Part shown: one piece after another, positions 52,902-62,344 of the stretch
Numbering within the stretch: the stretch's first letter is position 1
Layout: every line of letters starts with the position of its first letter
Assembly (NCBI RefSeq): GCF_023897065.1
Contig: NZ_JAMHIV010000023.1
Coordinates: 1 to 64,000, forward strand
DNA length: 64,000 nt
Reading direction: 5' to 3'
Source of the DNA: Crossiella sp. SN42
GTDB lineage: Bacteria > Actinomycetota > Actinomycetes > Mycobacteriales > Pseudonocardiaceae
Made by a program: the position numbers and the translations under genes
Notes under the pieces: model-generated
The model's database searches: none
Told to the model about the DNA's origin: nothing
What the model saw: the letters and a program-made list of their open reading frames with translations, nothing else

Positions 52902-53824
52902 GCGCGCTCCTCGAGTTCGGTGGTGGTGACCAGTTCCGGGGACACCGGGTGGCCGGGCAGCTCCGCGGTGCCCTCGGCCAGGCAGGCGCCGGTGCCCCAG
53001 GCGACCGCGCGGGCCAGCCGGGCCGCGGCCGGGCCCTCGGCGGCCAGCCAGCCGGCCAGCAGCGCGTCCCCGGCCCCGGCGGTGTTGACCACGGTGACCG
53101 GCGGCGGGACCGCGTGCATGGCGGTGCCGTTGGGCCGGATGAGCACCGCGCCCAGCTCGCCGAGGCTGACCAGCGCGGTGCCGGAGAACAGGTTCGCGGC
53201 GGCTTCGGCCGCGCTGTCCGGGCCGGTGACCGGCTGCCCGGCCAGTTCGGCCAGCTCCTCGCCGTTGGGCGCGACCAGGTCCGCGCCCGCGCGCACCGCC
53301 TCGGCCAGCCCGGCGCCCGAGCTGTCCACCGCGACCGCGGCCCCGCCCGCGTGCCCGGCCGCGACCAGCCGGGTGACCAGCCCCGGCGGCGCGCCCGGCG
53401 GCAGCGAACCGCAGATGGCCAGCCAGCGCGCCTGGCTCGTGCGCACCGCTTTCGCCGTGGTGGCAACGAGTTCGTCGACCTCCGCGGCGCTCAGCTCGGG
53501 ACCGGGCTCGTTCAGCTTGGTGGTGCCCGAGCGGCCGTCCAGCACGGTGACGTTGCCCCTGATCCGCCCGGCGATGGGCACCGCGGCGAACGGAACCTGT
53601 TGTGCGACAAGCAAGGCACGCAGCTCGGCCCCGGCGGCGCCGCCCAGCGGCAGCACCGCGGTGGAGTCGATCCCGTTGGCGCGCAACACCCTGGTCACGT
53701 TGACGCCCTTGCCGCTGGCCTCGGTGCGGCTCGCGGTGGCCCGGTGCACCTGGCCCGGTCGCAGCCGTCCGGCCAGCACCAGGGTCCGGTCCAGGCTGGG
53801 GTTCGGAGTGACCGTGACGATCAT
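52898..53824 (-). CDS. PfkB-family 1-phosphofructokinase-like sugar kinase
   Basis: 308 residues similar to FruK/LacC kinases. The N-terminus is MIVTVTPNPSLDRTLVLAG, with GKGVNVTRVLRANG, SGSLPPG-like CGSLPPGAPP, and the catalytic NTAGAGDALLAGWLA (base Asp in GAGD). It would phosphorylate a sugar phosphate such as fructose-1-phosphate or tagatose-6-phosphate. No PTS gene or aldolase is adjacent. The ATG overlaps the DeoR stop (ATGA). Confidence 0.88.
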   Translation of the reverse strand: MIVTVTPNPSLDRTLVLAGRLRPGQVHRATASRTEASGKGVNVTRVLRANGIDSTAVLPLGGAAGAELRALLVAQQVPFAAVPIAGRIRGNVTVLDGRSGTTKLNEPGPELSAAEVDELVATTAKAVRTSQARWLAICGSLPPGAPPGLVTRLVAAGHAGGAAVAVDSSGAGLAEAVRAGADLVAPNGEELAELAGQPVTGPDSAAEAAANLFSGTALVSLGELGAVLIRPNGTAMHAVPPPVTVVNTAGAGDALLAGWLAAEGPAAARLARAVAWGTGACLAEGTAELPGHPVSPELVTTTELEERA

Positions 53825-54582
53825 GCGCGCACCACCTCGGGGCCGAGCAGGGAGTACCGGCGGGCCTGCGCCGCGGGCAGGCCGGTGTCGGTGACGATCA
53901 CGTCGAAGTCGGCGACGTCGGCGAAGCGGCAGAAGCTGTTCACGCCGAACTTGGTGTGGTCGGCGATCAGGATCTTGCGCCCGGCCCTGGCCAGCGCCGT
54001 GGACTTGATCGCGGCCACCGCCGGGTCGGGTGTGGTGAGGCCGTGTTCCCTGCTGATCCCGTTGGCGCCCAGGAAGACCACGTCCAGCACCAGGTCGGCG
54101 AGCATCCGGGTGGCCCAGTGGTCCACGGTGGCCAGGGTGTTGCCGCGCAGCCTGCCGCCCAGCACCAGCACGGTGGCCGCGGTGCCGGTGGCCAGCGCGG
54201 TCGCAGTGGGCAGCGCCGAGGTGACCACGGTGCACCGGCGGTCGGCCGGGAAGGCGTCGGCCAGCGCGCGGCCGGTGGAGCCCTCGTCCAGGTAGACCGA
54301 CTCGGCGTCGCCGAGCTGGTCCAGCGCGGCCCGCGCGATCCGCTGCTTCTCGGCCAGGCGGCGGTGTTCCCTGGTGGCCAGCTCGATCTCGTACCCGGCC
54401 CGCTCCACCGGCCGCGCGCCGCCGTGCACCCGGTGCAGCAGCCCGTGCTTCTCCAGCAGCGCCAGGTCGCGGCGGATGGTCTCCGGCGCGGTGTCCAGCA
54501 CGGCCGCGGCCGCGGTGACCGCCACCCGGCCCTCCGCGCGGGCGGCGGCCACCAGCCACCGGCGACGCTGCTCGGCATCCAC
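53821..54582 (-). CDS. DeoR-family transcriptional regulator
   Basis: 253 residues. The N-terminal HTH (about 1-60) contains VLDTAPETIRRDLALLEKHGLLHRVHGGA, the DeoR signature. The C-terminal sugar-phosphate sensor domain contains VYLDEGSTGRALADAF and DVVFLGANGI. GTG 54582 has a GGAGGTGG ribosome site six bases away. It heads the operon and probably represses it until a phosphorylated sugar intermediate appears. Confidence 0.92.
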   Translation of the reverse strand: MDAEQRRRWLVAAARAEGRVAVTAAAAVLDTAPETIRRDLALLEKHGLLHRVHGGARPVERAGYEIELATREHRRLAEKQRIARAALDQLGDAESVYLDEGSTGRALADAFPADRRCTVVTSALPTATALATGTAATVLVLGGRLRGNTLATVDHWATRMLADLVLDVVFLGANGISREHGLTTPDPAVAAIKSTALARAGRKILIADHTKFGVNSFCRFADVADFDVIVTDTGLPAAQARRYSLLGPEVVRA

Positions 54583-54699
54583 GATCGGCCACCTCCGTGC
54601 CCTTGTTCTAACCCGGCGCGGAACCAGGTCGCCAGCAAGGCACCGGTGCTGAATCTGCCCGGTTGTGCCCGCCTCGACAACTCGAAACCGCAGCACGCC

Positions 54700-56226
54700 T
54701 CAGCCGCAGCCGCCCGTTCCCGCCCGCACGGGCACCCGGCCGGGCAGCAACACCGCCGCCAGCACCGCCCCGAGCAGCGCCGCGGCGGCCGCCGTCCACA
54801 CCGCGGCGGCCATCCCGTCCAGGAACGCGGCGAAGGCCGCCTCGCCCAGCTCACCCGCCCGCGCACCGGCCTGTTCGCGCACCGCGAGGGTCGCGCCGAG
54901 CGAGTCGGCGGCCTGCGCCCGCAGCGGTTCGGGCAGCAGCCCGGCCGCGCCGCCGAGGGAGCTCCGGTAGCCGACCGAGAGCACCGAGCCGACCACCGCG
55001 ATGCCCAGTGCCGCGCCGATCTGGCGCACCGCGCTGTTGACCGCGGACCCGGCCGCGACCTGCTCCGGCGGCACCACGCTCATCGCGGCCGCGGTGGCCG
55101 GTCCGAGCACGCAGCCGAAGGCCAGCCCGAACACCCCGAACAGCAGCTCCAGCAACCACACCGGCGTGCTCGCCGCCCACAACGCGCTGCCCGCGAAGAA
55201 CAGCCCGGAGACCGCCAACCCGCCGCCGACCACCGCGTTCGCGCCGAACCGCCTGCTCAGCGCGGCACTCCGGGTGGAGCCGAGCACCGTGCCCAGGGCC
55301 ACCGGCAGGAACAGCAGCCCGGTCTCCAGCGGCGAGTTGCCGCGCAGCAGCTGGAGGTAGAACACCAGCGCGAAGAACCCGCCGGACTGCACGAAGAACC
55401 CGATCGCCACCGCGCCGGAGCCCGCGGTGAACACCGGGCTGCGGAACAGGCCGAGGTCCACGGCCGGCTCGCTGGTCCGCCGCTCGGCCAGCACGAACAG
55501 CGCCAGCAGCGCCACCGCCCCGCCCAGCGGCAGCAGCACCCCCGCGCCCAGCCAGTCGCCTGCCTCGCCGCCGTGGATGATCGCGTACACCAGCAGGCCG
55601 ATGCCGCCGATGGACAGCAGCGCGCCGAGCGGGTCCAGCGGCCGCCGCCGCGCCGAGCGCGACTCCGGCACCAGCCAGCCGACCAGCACCAGCCCGGCCA
55701 GCACCACCGGCACGTTCACCAGGAACACCGAGCCCCACCAGAAGTGCTCCAGCAGCACCCCGCCGACCACCGGCCCGAGCGCCACGCCCAGCCCGGAGAC
55801 GCCGGAGAAGATCCCGATCGCCCGCGCCCGCTCTTCCGCCGGGAACACCGTGGTCAGGATGGCCAGGCTGGTCGCGGGCACCGCGGCCGCGCCGATTCCC
55901 TTGACCGCCCGGAACAACACCAGCTCACCCGGTGAGGCGGCGAAGGCGCACAGCGCGGAGGCGATGCCGAAGGCGAGCAGCCCGAGCAGCAGGATCCGCT
56001 TGCGCCCCACCGCGTCGGCCAGCGCGCCGGTGGTGAGCAGCAGCGCGGCGAAGACCAGCGTGTAGGCGTCCACCGCCCACTGCAGCTCCGACTGGGTGGC
56101 GCCCAGCTCGGCCTGGATCCGCTGCAGCGCGACCTGGAGGATCATGGTGTCCAGCACCGGGATGAGCAGGCAGCTGCTCAGCACGGCGAGGATGCCCCAG
56201 CGCCGCCGGTGCGTCAGCTCGTCCAT
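54700..56226 (-). CDS. MFS multidrug exporter, DHA2 (EmrB/QacA) type
   Basis: 508 residues with about 14 transmembrane helices. Motif A is GALADAVGRKRILLLG and antiporter motif C is SGVSGLGVALGPVVGG; the first helix carries LIPVLDTMILQVALQ. It probably expels drugs or secondary metabolites using the proton gradient. ATG 56226 is chosen since the longer frame precedes the first helix with unrelated sequence. It is divergent from the secreted protein gene, with no dedicated regulator next to it. Confidence 0.9.
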   Translation of the reverse strand: MDELTHRRRWGILAVLSSCLLIPVLDTMILQVALQRIQAELGATQSELQWAVDAYTLVFAALLLTTGALADAVGRKRILLLGLLAFGIASALCAFAASPGELVLFRAVKGIGAAAVPATSLAILTTVFPAEERARAIGIFSGVSGLGVALGPVVGGVLLEHFWWGSVFLVNVPVVLAGLVLVGWLVPESRSARRRPLDPLGALLSIGGIGLLVYAIIHGGEAGDWLGAGVLLPLGGAVALLALFVLAERRTSEPAVDLGLFRSPVFTAGSGAVAIGFFVQSGGFFALVFYLQLLRGNSPLETGLLFLPVALGTVLGSTRSAALSRRFGANAVVGGGLAVSGLFFAGSALWAASTPVWLLELLFGVFGLAFGCVLGPATAAAMSVVPPEQVAAGSAVNSAVRQIGAALGIAVVGSVLSVGYRSSLGGAAGLLPEPLRAQAADSLGATLAVREQAGARAGELGEAAFAAFLDGMAAAVWTAAAAALLGAVLAAVLLPGRVPVRAGTGGCG

Positions 56227-56371
56227 GGCTGCCAGTGGGCCAGCGCGCCCTGGACCGCACAAGGCAGTCGCAGGGTTTCTGATGTGCCGTTCGGTGGACG
56301 CGGAAATGCCGTACGGGGGCCTACCGTCGAGGGCCAGGGGAAGTTCTTCCGCCACAGGGGGTTCCACGATC

Positions 56372-57583
56372 ATGTCCGCGTTCACGCGCGCCTGCACGCC
56401 GGTGCTGGCGCTGTCACTGTTACTGGTCGCCACACCGGCGAACGCCGCGCCCGCGCCGGAGTCCATCGCCTCGTTCCAGGCCTCCGACCAGCTCGGCGGC
56501 CACGAGCTGCACCGCTACGACAACGGCGCGAGCACGGTCGCGGAGAGCGCCTATCCCAAGCCGCGCTCGTTCAACGGGGTCAGCACCGAGTCCCGCCTGA
56601 TCGGCGCCTCGCTCGGCGGCCGCCAGGCGCTGTTCCAGGCCGTGGCCGCGAACCCGGACGGCACGCTCACCCTGGGCGTCGGCGCGCCAGGGGCCGCCGA
56701 GCTGCGGTCCTGGACCCAGCGCTTCGCCGCCGCCGAGACGCCGTTCGACCTCACCCCGGACGGCCACGGCGTGGTCACCACCGAGACGGTCGGCGACACC
56801 GAGACCGTGCTCCGCCGCTATCCGGCAGGCCGGGCGGGCAAGGAAGTGGTGCTGGCCCGGCTGCCCGAGGTCAAGCGGTTCCCCGACCGGGCGGAGTTCC
56901 AGTACAGCGGCAACTACGACCGGACCACGCACAAGCACGTCAACGTCAGCCTCGGCTACGGCCAGGACCGGCTCTACGCCAGGGGCGAGCAAGGCCCGCT
57001 GTGGGCGCGCTACGGCGGCACGTTCGGTCCGATCACCACCCCGGACGGTGCGACCGCGGACCGGATCCTGTTGAGCGCCAGCGGGATCGCCGTGGTGCGC
57101 ACGCCCACGGGCTTCTGGCGGATCAGCGCGGGCCGGGTCGAGCCGCTGGCCGCGGAGCACTTCGGCGCGGACCGCGGTGAGCGGGTCTTCGGCGAGAACT
57201 TCCACGACAACGAGCACCGCTCCGCGCTGTCGGTGCGCGGCGACAAGATCGCCTACGCGGTGCCGCCGCCCAGCACGCCGGACTTCGAGGCCTTGGTGGT
57301 GCTGGACCTGCGCACCGGCACGCACACCAGGTACGTGCTGCCGCCCAACTCGATGACCTTCCCGTTCATCCCGTGGGTGATGGGCTCGGCGGCCTGGTCC
57401 TGGCGGGACGACTCGGTCTACCTGATGCGGCACAACCGGTGGCTGTCCCCGCACCAGCCGCGGATGCTCACCGTGCAGTCGCTGAACCTGGCCGACGGCA
57501 AGGTCCGCACGCTGTGGCCGAACGACGGCGGCAGCGTGCGGGGCTGGCAGCCGGTGCTGCTCGGCGCGGACGTGCACCCCTGA
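56372..57583 (+). CDS. Secreted protein of unknown function
   Basis: 403 residues with a signal peptide (hydrophobic residues 9-22, probable cleavage after ANA). The mature protein is rich in beta-strand patterns, with repeating units such as RILLSASGIAVVRTPTGFWRIS and KIAYAVPPPSTPDFEALVVLDLRTG. These suggest a beta-propeller, but I do not recognise a named family. It is convergent with the acyl-CoA ligase gene, with a shared terminator. The 145-base divergent promoter region upstream shows no clear operator. Confidence 0.75.
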   Translation: MSAFTRACTPVLALSLLLVATPANAAPAPESIASFQASDQLGGHELHRYDNGASTVAESAYPKPRSFNGVSTESRLIGASLGGRQALFQAVAANPDGTLTLGVGAPGAAELRSWTQRFAAAETPFDLTPDGHGVVTTETVGDTETVLRRYPAGRAGKEVVLARLPEVKRFPDRAEFQYSGNYDRTTHKHVNVSLGYGQDRLYARGEQGPLWARYGGTFGPITTPDGATADRILLSASGIAVVRTPTGFWRISAGRVEPLAAEHFGADRGERVFGENFHDNEHRSALSVRGDKIAYAVPPPSTPDFEALVVLDLRTGTHTRYVLPPNSMTFPFIPWVMGSAAWSWRDDSVYLMRHNRWLSPHQPRMLTVQSLNLADGKVRTLWPNDGGSVRGWQPVLLGADVHP

Positions 57584-57607
57584 CGGGCCGGGGCTGATCC
57601 CGGCCCG
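57584..57607. terminator. Convergent terminator
   Basis: 9-bp perfect arms CGGGCCGGG and CCCGGCCCG with a six-base loop, directly after the stop of the secreted protein gene and before the stop of the convergent ligase gene. Confidence 0.7.
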
Positions 57608-57619
57608 CCGGGGACGGGG

Positions 57620-59188
57620 TCAGCCCGCCTCGCGGGCGCGCAGGTCCTTGCGCAGGATCTTGCCGCTGGCGGACTTGGGGATGACGTCCAGGAACTCCAC
57701 CACGCGGACCTTCTTGTGCGGGGCCACCTGCCCGGCCACGAACGCCATCACCGCGGCCTCGTCCAGCTCCTCCGCGCCCTGCTGGCGCACCACGAACGCC
57801 TTGGGCACCTCCTCGCCCTCGGCGTCGCGCACCCCGATCACCGCGGCGTCCGCGATCTGGGGATGGGTCAGCAGCAACGCCTCCAGCTCGGCGGGCGGCA
57901 CCTGGTAGCCCTTGTACTTGATCAGCTCCTTGACCCTGTCCACAATGGACACAACCCCGTGCTCGTCGATCACCGCGACGTCGCCGGTGTGCAGGAAGCC
58001 GTCCTCGTCCAACGTGGCCCTGGTGGCCGCTTCGTTGTTCAGGTAGCCCTTCATCACGTTGGGCCCCTGGCACCACAGCTCGCCGGGCTGGCCGGGCGCG
58101 GCCTCGGCCTCGGTGGCCGGGTCGACGAGCTTGCACACCATGTTCGGCAGGATCAGCCCGACCGTGCCCACGTTGATGTCCGGCCGGTCGCTCGGGATGG
58201 CGTGGCTGACCGGGCTCATCTCGGTCATCCCGTAGCCCTGCCGCACCTCCACGCCCAGCCGCTTGGCCACCGCGCCCGCCAGCTCCGCGTCCAGCGGCGC
58301 GGCCCCGGAGAACAGCATCTTCATCGCGGACAGGTCGTACTGCTCCACCATCGGGTGCTTGGCCAGCGCGACCGCCACCGGCGGGGCGATGTAGACGTAG
58401 CTGGTGCGGTGCTCGGCGATGACCCGGAGGAACTCGGCCAGGTCGAACTTGGGCATGGTCACCACGGTCGCGCCCACCGCGAGCGCGTGGTTCATGGTCA
58501 CCTGCATGCCGTAGATGTGGAAGAACGGCAGCACCGCGAGCACCCGGTCCTCGGCGGTGATGTGCACGACCTGCTTGAACTGCTCGATGTTGGCCACCAG
58601 GTTGCGGTGGGTCAGCATCACGCCCTTGGCCCGGCCGGTGGTGCCGGAGGAGTAGGGCAGCACGGCCAGGTCCTCGGCCGGGTCGATCCGCACCTGCGGC
58701 GGGGCCGCCTCGGTGGCCAGCAGGTCGGCCAGCGAGGGGTGGCCGTCCAGGCCGTCCAGGAAGACCACCTCGGCAATCCCGGCGGCCTCCGCCGCGGCCA
58801 GCGCGCGATCGGCGAAGGCGGAGACGGTGACCAACAGCTTCGCCCCCGCGTCGGTGAGCTGGTGGGCCAGCTCCTCGGCGGTGTAGAGCGCGTTCACCGT
58901 GGTGGCCACCGCGCCGGCCCGCAGCACCCCGTGGAAGATCACCGCGTAGTAGGGGGTGTTCGGGCTGAAGATGCCGACCACATCACCCTTGTTGATACCG
59001 CGGGCAACAAGCCCGGCGGCCGCCTTGTCGACCAGCGCGGCCAGCTCCCCGTAGCGCAGCACTCGGCCACTCGGACCATCGATCAGCGCAGGCGCCGCAG
59101 CCTGTTCCGGACTCAGCGCGCCGAAGAGCAACTCGGGCAGCGAGACGTCCGGAATCGCGACATCGGGGTACGGACTGCGAAAAGCCAT
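57620..59188 (-). CDS. 4-coumarate--CoA ligase-like acyl-CoA synthetase
   Basis: A 522-residue ANL ligase. The P-loop is YSSGTTGRAKGVMLTHRN, then GYGMTEMSPVSH, GFLHTGDVAVIDEHGVVSI, DRVKELIKYKGYQVPPAELE, and the catalytic Lys in PKSASGKILRKDLR. It resembles plant-type 4CL homologues that activate aromatic or medium-chain acids; the substrate is uncertain. ATG 59188 follows GGAGGGAA. It appears monocistronic. Confidence 0.9.
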   Translation of the reverse strand: MAFRSPYPDVAIPDVSLPELLFGALSPEQAAAPALIDGPSGRVLRYGELAALVDKAAAGLVARGINKGDVVGIFSPNTPYYAVIFHGVLRAGAVATTVNALYTAEELAHQLTDAGAKLLVTVSAFADRALAAAEAAGIAEVVFLDGLDGHPSLADLLATEAAPPQVRIDPAEDLAVLPYSSGTTGRAKGVMLTHRNLVANIEQFKQVVHITAEDRVLAVLPFFHIYGMQVTMNHALAVGATVVTMPKFDLAEFLRVIAEHRTSYVYIAPPVAVALAKHPMVEQYDLSAMKMLFSGAAPLDAELAGAVAKRLGVEVRQGYGMTEMSPVSHAIPSDRPDINVGTVGLILPNMVCKLVDPATEAEAAPGQPGELWCQGPNVMKGYLNNEAATRATLDEDGFLHTGDVAVIDEHGVVSIVDRVKELIKYKGYQVPPAELEALLLTHPQIADAAVIGVRDAEGEEVPKAFVVRQQGAEELDEAAVMAFVAGQVAPHKKVRVVEFLDVIPKSASGKILRKDLRAREAG

Positions 59189-59575
59189 GGGTGTTCCCTC
59201 CAACGGCGGACGCCAATCGGGCGATCAATCGTGACTACGCTCACAGCTCCCAGTCAAGTTGTTGTCAACACGGGCCGACCAGACATCATCCCGTTATCCC
59301 ACCGAGCTAATTACACTCGAATGGAGCAGTGGGCCAGGCTTGTGATTGCCACATCGAATCTGCCAAGTTGACATCACTCTTTCAGATCGGCTCCCACGCA
59401 CTCCCCGATCTCGAGAGAGCGTCCATCGCGGTTCGTATCCCCCGTCGAACCGCGGCCCGCCCGGACCCGGGGCTCCCCCCGCCCGCAGTGGTCCGACGTA
59501 GCGGGAGCTTGTGGACGCGGGGCGGCTCGAGCTCGCGACTCCCCCTCTCTCCCGGGCCGCCCCGCGCGACAACTC
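59189..59575. other. Gene-free stretch with two hairpins
   Basis: 387 bases between the ligase and DUF4349 genes. It contains a 9-bp hairpin CGCGGTTCG/CGAACCGCG (59427-59435 and 59446-59454) and a larger one at 59516-59566 that probably ends the DUF4349 transcript. Left of about 59300 should be the ligase promoter, with TTGACA-like hexamers. No credible reading frame is present. Confidence 0.5.
59516..59566. terminator. Hairpin downstream of the DUF4349 gene
   Basis: 11-bp perfect arms (59516-59526 and 59556-59566) with a 29-base loop, 10 bases after the DUF4349 stop on the minus strand. Confidence 0.5.
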
Positions 59576-60469
59576 TCAGCCCGCCGGTGTCTCGGCGGTC
59601 ACCGGCTCGACCGGCTTGCGCCTGCGGCGGCGCAGCACCACCAGCAGCAGCGCGCCGAGCAGGCCCAGCGCCACCAGGAACGGCAGCAGCGCGCCGAAGG
59701 CCACCAGCAAGGCGTTGACCGTGCTGAGGAAGGCCCGCCAGCCCGCGGCCAGCCCGCTGAGGAAGTCATCCGAGCTGGGCGCGACCGCCTGGCCCTCGCG
59801 CACCAGGGTCACCGTGACGGTGGCCATCGCGACCTGCTTGGACATCGACTCCAGCCTGCGCTGCAAGGACTCCAGCTCGGCCTGCCGCTTGGTCAGCTCG
59901 CCCTCGACCTGCACGATCTCGCTGACCGACCCGGCCCGCTCCAGCAGCGCGCGCACCCGGTCCACGCTGGCCCGCTGCGACTCCAGCCTGCTCTTGGTGT
60001 CCACCAGCTGGTCGGTGACGTCCTGGGAGCGCTGCTCGCGCACGATGACCTTGCCGAGGTCGTCCAGGCGGTTGAGCACCTCGTCCAGCTTGTCCGCCGG
60101 CACCCGCACGGTGAGCGTGGCCCGCTGCTCGCGGGCGTTCTCCTCGCTGGCGAACCCGCCCGCCGCCTTGGCCTCTTCCTGGGCCTTGCGCACGGCCTCG
60201 GCCACCTCGGCCACGCTCAGCTCGATCCGCGCGGTCCTGATCAGCTGCCTGGCCTCCAGCGCGGCCTGCTCCGGCGCGGCCGCGGACTGGCCCTTCTCCG
60301 GCTGCCGCTTGGCGTCGCCGGGCCCGCTGCCGCCGCTGAAGCCCGGCTGCGCCTGGCCCTGCGCGACCTCGGGCGCGACCGCCGCGTTGGTCCGCTCACC
60401 GGCGCCCGAGCACCCGGCCACCAGCACCAGGCTGAGCGCGCCGAGGGCGAGCAATGATCGTCCTGCCAT
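59576..60469 (-). CDS. DUF4349 lipoprotein
   Basis: 297 residues. A lipoprotein signal (LSLVLVAGCSG, Cys near residue 18) is followed by a low-complexity linker. The DUF4349 domain (about 85-235) has a long coiled coil including VQVEGELTKRQAELESLQRRLE. A C-terminal transmembrane helix (about 250-275) ends in RRRRRK. It would be anchored at both ends of an extracytoplasmic coiled coil. The function is unknown. ATG 60469 is chosen at the signal peptide. Confidence 0.85.
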   Translation of the reverse strand: MAGRSLLALGALSLVLVAGCSGAGERTNAAVAPEVAQGQAQPGFSGGSGPGDAKRQPEKGQSAAAPEQAALEARQLIRTARIELSVAEVAEAVRKAQEEAKAAGGFASEENAREQRATLTVRVPADKLDEVLNRLDDLGKVIVREQRSQDVTDQLVDTKSRLESQRASVDRVRALLERAGSVSEIVQVEGELTKRQAELESLQRRLESMSKQVAMATVTVTLVREGQAVAPSSDDFLSGLAAGWRAFLSTVNALLVAFGALLPFLVALGLLGALLLVVLRRRRRKPVEPVTAETPAG

Positions 60470-60551
60470 GTCGTCCGACCCCCATCGTCGTAAGCGGTAC
60501 AACGATCGGACGGTGGCCGGGGTGACGGCCGTTGCGCGGCCCCGGTCACGA

Positions 60552-61061
60552 TCAGGACTCGGCGTGCACCGGCCCCTCATGCGGCGAGGTGACCAGGTGC
60601 TTGAACGCCTGCAGGTTGGCCAGCGACTCGCCCCTGGACACCCGCCAGTCCCACTCCCGCTGGATGGCCCCGGCGAAACCCAGCTCCAGCAACGGGTTGA
60701 AGTCGCCGTCGGCGGCCTCCAGCACCTGGCCGAGCACCCGGTCCAGCTCATCGGCGGTGACCGCGTGCAGGCCGACCCTGCCCACCAGGTAGATGTCGCC
60801 GGCCGGGTCGATGGTGTAGTGCACGCCGTAGAGCTTGGCGTTGCGGCGCAACAGGAACCGGTAGACCTGCTCGTGCCCCTCGTCCGGGCGGCGGCAGACG
60901 AAGGCCTCCACCAGCAGCGACTGGCGGCCCAGGATCAGCCACAGGTTGGTCTGCAGCTTCTTCACCCCCGGCAGGGTGACGAACCACCGGCCCTCGCCGC
61001 GCTTGGCGTACTTCAGTTCTTGACCGTCCAAAGTGGACTCGATCAGCTGGTCCAGGCTCAT
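60552..61061 (-). CDS. YbjN-domain protein (Rv0487-like)
   Basis: A 169-residue protein of the YbjN/type III secretion chaperone-like fold: [30 protein letters not shown], then [18 protein letters not shown]. It follows mshA with ATGA overlap, as Rv0487 follows Rv0486. The family is cytoplasmic and of unknown function. A role with mycothiol synthesis is suggested only by conserved coupling. Confidence 0.88.
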   Translation of the reverse strand: MSLDQLIESTLDGQELKYAKRGEGRWFVTLPGVKKLQTNLWLILGRQSLLVEAFVCRRPDEGHEQVYRFLLRRNAKLYGVHYTIDPAGDIYLVGRVGLHAVTADELDRVLGQVLEAADGDFNPLLELGFAGAIQREWDWRVSRGESLANLQAFKHLVTSPHEGPVHAES

Positions 61062-62344
61062 ACCGCGATCTCCAGGGTGGTGCGCAGCTCGGTGGCCGCC
61101 TGGTCGTACACCGCGAGCAGCCGCTCGGTGGTGCGGTCCCAGGAGAACGCCGAGGCGTGCTCGGACGCGGCGGTGGCGAACTCCCGCCACCGCGCGGGCT
61201 CCAGTGCCAGGTACCCCAACGCGTCCGCCCAGGAACCCGCGCGGCGGTCCGGGACCAGGATTCCGGAGACCCCGTCGGCCACCGCGACCGGCAGCCCGCC
61301 GACCGCGGCCGCGGCCACCGGGGTGCCGCAGGCCTGCGCCTCCAGCGCGACCAGGCCGAAGGACTCGGAGTGGCTGGGCACCGCGACCACGTCCGCGGCC
61401 CGGTACACCGTGGCCAGCGCCGCGCCCGGCCGCGGCGGCAGGAAGCGCACCAGCTCGGCGATGCCCAGCCGCGCGGCCAGCTCGTGCAGCTCGGCAGGCC
61501 GCTCCAGCCCGGTGCCGGACGGTCCTCCAACGACCAGCACCACCAGCCGGGAGCGCAGCCCAGGGTCGCGGCGGACCAGCTCCGCGGCGGCGTGCAGCAG
61601 CACGTCCGGGGCCTTGAGCGGCTGGATCCGGCCGACGAAGGCCAGCACCACGGCCGTCGGCGCGAGCCCCAGCTCGGCCCTGGCCTGCGCCCGGCCGTCG
61701 GGGGTGAAGCGTTCGAGGTCCACGCCCGGGGGCACCACGGTCAGCTGCTCGGGCCGGGCGCCGTAGAGCTCGGCCAGGTCGGCGGCCTCGGCCTCGGTGT
61801 TGACCACCAGCTTGTCCGCCTCGGCGACCACCCGCTCCTCACCGGCCACCCGCACCGGCGGCTCCGGCGACTCGCCCTGGGCCAGCGTGCGGTGCTTGAC
61901 CTTGGCCAGGGTGTGCGCGGTGTGCACCAGCGGCACGCCCCAGCGGTCCCTGGCCAGCCAGCCGACCTGGCCGGAGAGCCAGTAGTGCGAGGCGACCACG
62001 TCGTAGTAGCCGGGCGAGTGGCTGGCCTCGGTGCGCAGCACGCCGGCGTGGAAGGCGCACAGGTGGCCGGGCAGGTCGTTCTTGGCCAGGCCCTGGTAGG
62101 GACCGGCGGCGATGTGCCGCACGGTGACGCCGGGGGCCAGCTCGGCGGTGGGCGGCAGGTCCGAGGAGGTGGCCCTGGTGAACACCTCGACCTCGGTGCC
62201 GCGCTCGGCCATCCGGGTCGCGGTCTGCGCGATGTAGACGTTCATGCCGCCGGCGTCACCGGTGCCCGGCAGCTCAAGGGGGGAGGTGTGCAGGGACAAC
62301 ACGGCCACCCGGCGCGCCCGGGCAGGGTCTCTGCGGCGTCTCAC
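61058..62344 (-). CDS. mshA: D-inositol-3-phosphate glycosyltransferase MshA
   Basis: A 428-residue GT4 retaining glycosyltransferase. It joins GlcNAc from UDP-GlcNAc to 1-L-inositol-1-phosphate, the first step of mycothiol synthesis. Diagnostic segments are [52 protein letters not shown] and the [17 protein letters not shown] nucleotide-sugar site. The GTG start overlaps the alpha/beta hydrolase stop (GTGA). Confidence 0.96.
   Translation of the reverse strand: MRRRRDPARARRVAVLSLHTSPLELPGTGDAGGMNVYIAQTATRMAERGTEVEVFTRATSSDLPPTAELAPGVTVRHIAAGPYQGLAKNDLPGHLCAFHAGVLRTEASHSPGYYDVVASHYWLSGQVGWLARDRWGVPLVHTAHTLAKVKHRTLAQGESPEPPVRVAGEERVVAEADKLVVNTEAEAADLAELYGARPEQLTVVPPGVDLERFTPDGRAQARAELGLAPTAVVLAFVGRIQPLKAPDVLLHAAAELVRRDPGLRSRLVVLVVGGPSGTGLERPAELHELAARLGIAELVRFLPPRPGAALATVYRAADVVAVPSHSESFGLVALEAQACGTPVAAAAVGGLPVAVADGVSGILVPDRRAGSWADALGYLALEPARWREFATAASEHASAFSWDRTTERLLAVYDQAATELRTTLEIAV

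Noticed and set aside
59427-59454. Hairpin reminiscent of a tRNA T-arm (GGTTCG...CGAACC)
   Set aside because: No acceptor, anticodon or D-arm can be paired around it; probably a simple inverted repeat.
59511-61766. 751-codon plus-strand frame opposite DUF4349, YbjN and mshA genes
   Set aside because: It is antisense to three recognised genes; the product is Ser/Arg-rich with no domain.
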